Below are positions 5,896-6,644 of a stretch of DNA of 6,644 nt, one piece after another. Source of the DNA: DASWRT01 sp036403035 (GTDB lineage: Bacteria; Pseudomonadota; Alphaproteobacteria; ATCC43930; CGMCC-115725); the NCBI GenBank assembly GCA_036403035.1, contig DASWRT010000507.1, positions 1 to 6,644 on the forward strand, given 5' to 3'. The position numbers and the translations under genes are program-made. How positions within the stretch are numbered: position 1 is the stretch's first letter; each line of letters starts with the position of its first letter. A model generated the notes under the pieces. That model ran no database searches, was not told the DNA's origin, and worked only from the letters and a program-made list of their open reading frames with translations.

Positions 5896-6467
5896 TGTCG
5901 CGACACAGCCCCATTCACGTCCTGATCTGCGCCATCGGCGTCACGGTCGCGCTGACCGGCTGCAAGCGCGAGGAGCGACAGTATCGCCCGATGCCGCCGG
6001 CCGCCTCGCTCGACAAGACGATCCGGATGAGCCCGATCCAGCCGGGGCAGCCCCAGGACACCACGCAGACGAAGAACGACAAGGAGGACAGCGCCTACGC
6101 CGTCGCCGAGGGGCAGCGCCTCTTCCGATCGTACAACTGCAACGGGTGTCATGCCAATGGCGGCGGCGGGATGGGACCGCCGCTGATGGACGACAAGTGG
6201 ATCTACGGCAGCGACCCGGCGAACGTCGTCGCGACGATCCTCGAAGGGCGCCCGAACGGCATGCCGTCCTTCCGCGGCAAGATCCCCGACGATCAGGTCT
6301 GGGAACTCGCGGCCTATGTCCGCTCGATGAGCGGCCTGCTCCCCAAGGACGTGTCCCCGTCCCGCCAGGACCACATGAGCGCGAAGAACCCCGAGAGCTC
6401 GACGCAAGCGCTCGTGCCGGTCGAAGGCGGCTCGGCCCCACCGGCGAGCACCGGCACGCAGCAATGA
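5892..6467 (+). CDS. Lipid-anchored c-type cytochrome, probable electron acceptor of the XoxF-like enzyme (191 aa)
   Basis: A class I monohaem cytochrome c with a lipoprotein signal. Residues 8-20 are hydrophobic and end in the lipobox L21-T-G-C24, so C24 would be lipidated and the protein tethered to a periplasmic membrane face. A proline-rich, polar linker (about 29-65) precedes the haem domain. Haem attaches at C83-N-G-C86-H87. M124 in NGMPSFRGKIPDDQVWELAAYVRSM is the likely sixth ligand, and the closing helix is typical. After about residue 150 comes a low-complexity tail rich in Ser, Pro and Gly, ending GTQQ. It starts at the ATG overlapping the xoxJ stop by 4 bases, so translation is coupled. 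Position in the operon argues for a XoxG-like role, taking electrons from the dehydrogenase. However, XoxG and MxaG proteins I know are usually soluble and periplasmic, so I leave the symbol blank. Confidence 0.87.
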   Translation: MMSRHSPIHVLICAIGVTVALTGCKREERQYRPMPPAASLDKTIRMSPIQPGQPQDTTQTKNDKEDSAYAVAEGQRLFRSYNCNGCHANGGGGMGPPLMDDKWIYGSDPANVVATILEGRPNGMPSFRGKIPDDQVWELAAYVRSMSGLLPKDVSPSRQDHMSAKNPESSTQALVPVEGGSAPPASTGTQQ

Positions 6468-6483
6468 GCGGACAGCGCAATTA

Positions 6484-6644
6484 CCCCTCCCCCCTTGTGG
6501 GAGAGGGCGGGGCCCAGCCGCAGGCTGGGAGGGTGAGGGGTGCCGCGAGCGCAGCGAGCGTCGACCGCGCGGCAGCGCCGGCACCCGTTTCCGACGCTGC
6601 GCGTCGACGCTTCCTGCGGTCGCGGGCCCCCTCACCCACCCGGC
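6484..6644. repeat. Dispersed palindromic intergenic repeat, cut by the window edge
   Basis: No gene is seen after the cytochrome stop. The stretch begins CCCCTCCCCCCTTGTGGGAG, whose arms fold on each other, and continues to GGGTGAGGGG at 6531-6540. The exact reverse complement CCCCTCACCC stands at 6628-6637, so a mirror copy seems to begin at the edge. Between them are a stem TGCCGCG (6541-6547) with CGCGGCA (6568-6574) and the palindrome GCGTCGACGC at 6601-6610. The CCTTGTGGGAGAGGG and GGGTGAGGG blocks are familiar from high-copy intergenic repeats in several high-GC proteobacterial genomes. Copy number in this genome is unknown to me. Confidence 0.65.
6513..6529 (+). terminator. Hairpin downstream of the xox operon, possible terminator
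   Basis: CCCAGCC and GGCTGGG form a perfect 7-base stem around the loop GCA, 46 bases after the cytochrome stop. No T-run follows, so it would be a weak or Rho-assisted terminator. It is also an integral part of the dispersed repeat. Confidence 0.35.

Noticed and set aside
5853..6635. Antisense frame over the cytochrome gene and the repeat
   Set aside because: It runs through the palindromic repeat and reads as low-complexity Arg-rich protein; it mirrors the codon bias of the sense gene.
1..6644. CRISPR array, tRNA, rRNA, riboswitch or transposase
   Set aside because: No regularly spaced direct repeats, no cloverleaf or conserved RNA core, and no transposase or integrase motifs were seen on either strand.

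Overview
The window is about 6.6 kb of mostly very GC-rich DNA. Its dense reading frames and gene content suggest a high-GC Proteobacterium, most likely an alphaproteobacterium of the Rhizobiales or Rhodospirillales kind. This is an inference: the window holds no rRNA or other taxonomic marker.

Layout from left to right: (1) The 3' end of an adenine-deaminase-type gene, followed 27 bases later on the + strand by a complete M20-fold metallohydrolase gene. The hydrolase lacks two of the usual metal-ligand signatures of its family. (2) A visibly less GC-rich block on the - strand, read right to left: an ArsR-family repressor, an SRPBCC (AHSA1-like) protein and a DUF1801 protein. Repressor and SRPBCC genes overlap by 4 bases. 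The promoter in front of the repressor carries two near-identical palindromes, ATAACC-N4-GGTTAT and ATAACC-N4-AGTTAT, one between -35 and -10 and one at the expected transcription start, which fits autorepression. Beyond the DUF1801 gene lies a roughly 54-base relic of a second SRPBCC gene. (3) A 304-base stretch without an intact gene. It holds that promoter, a segment resembling the 3' end of the M20 gene, and a 20-base inverted repeat. (4) A three-gene + strand operon: a PQQ-dependent alcohol dehydrogenase of the lanthanide (XoxF) type, a XoxJ-type periplasmic binding protein, and a lipid-anchored c-type cytochrome. (5) A dispersed, palindrome-rich intergenic repeat running to the window edge.

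Function: the right-hand operon looks like a complete periplasmic alcohol-oxidation module. The dehydrogenase has the adjacent-cysteine pair, the Glu/Asn/Asp metal ligands at the spacing of methanol dehydrogenase, and the extra Asp that marks lanthanide-dependent enzymes. The binding protein is the usual partner of such enzymes, and the cytochrome would take the electrons. No small MxaI-type subunit gene is seen, which also fits XoxF. The left-hand genes suggest purine salvage or breakdown next to hydrolysis of an unknown amide. The ArsR block appears to be an inserted, partly decayed cassette between the two.
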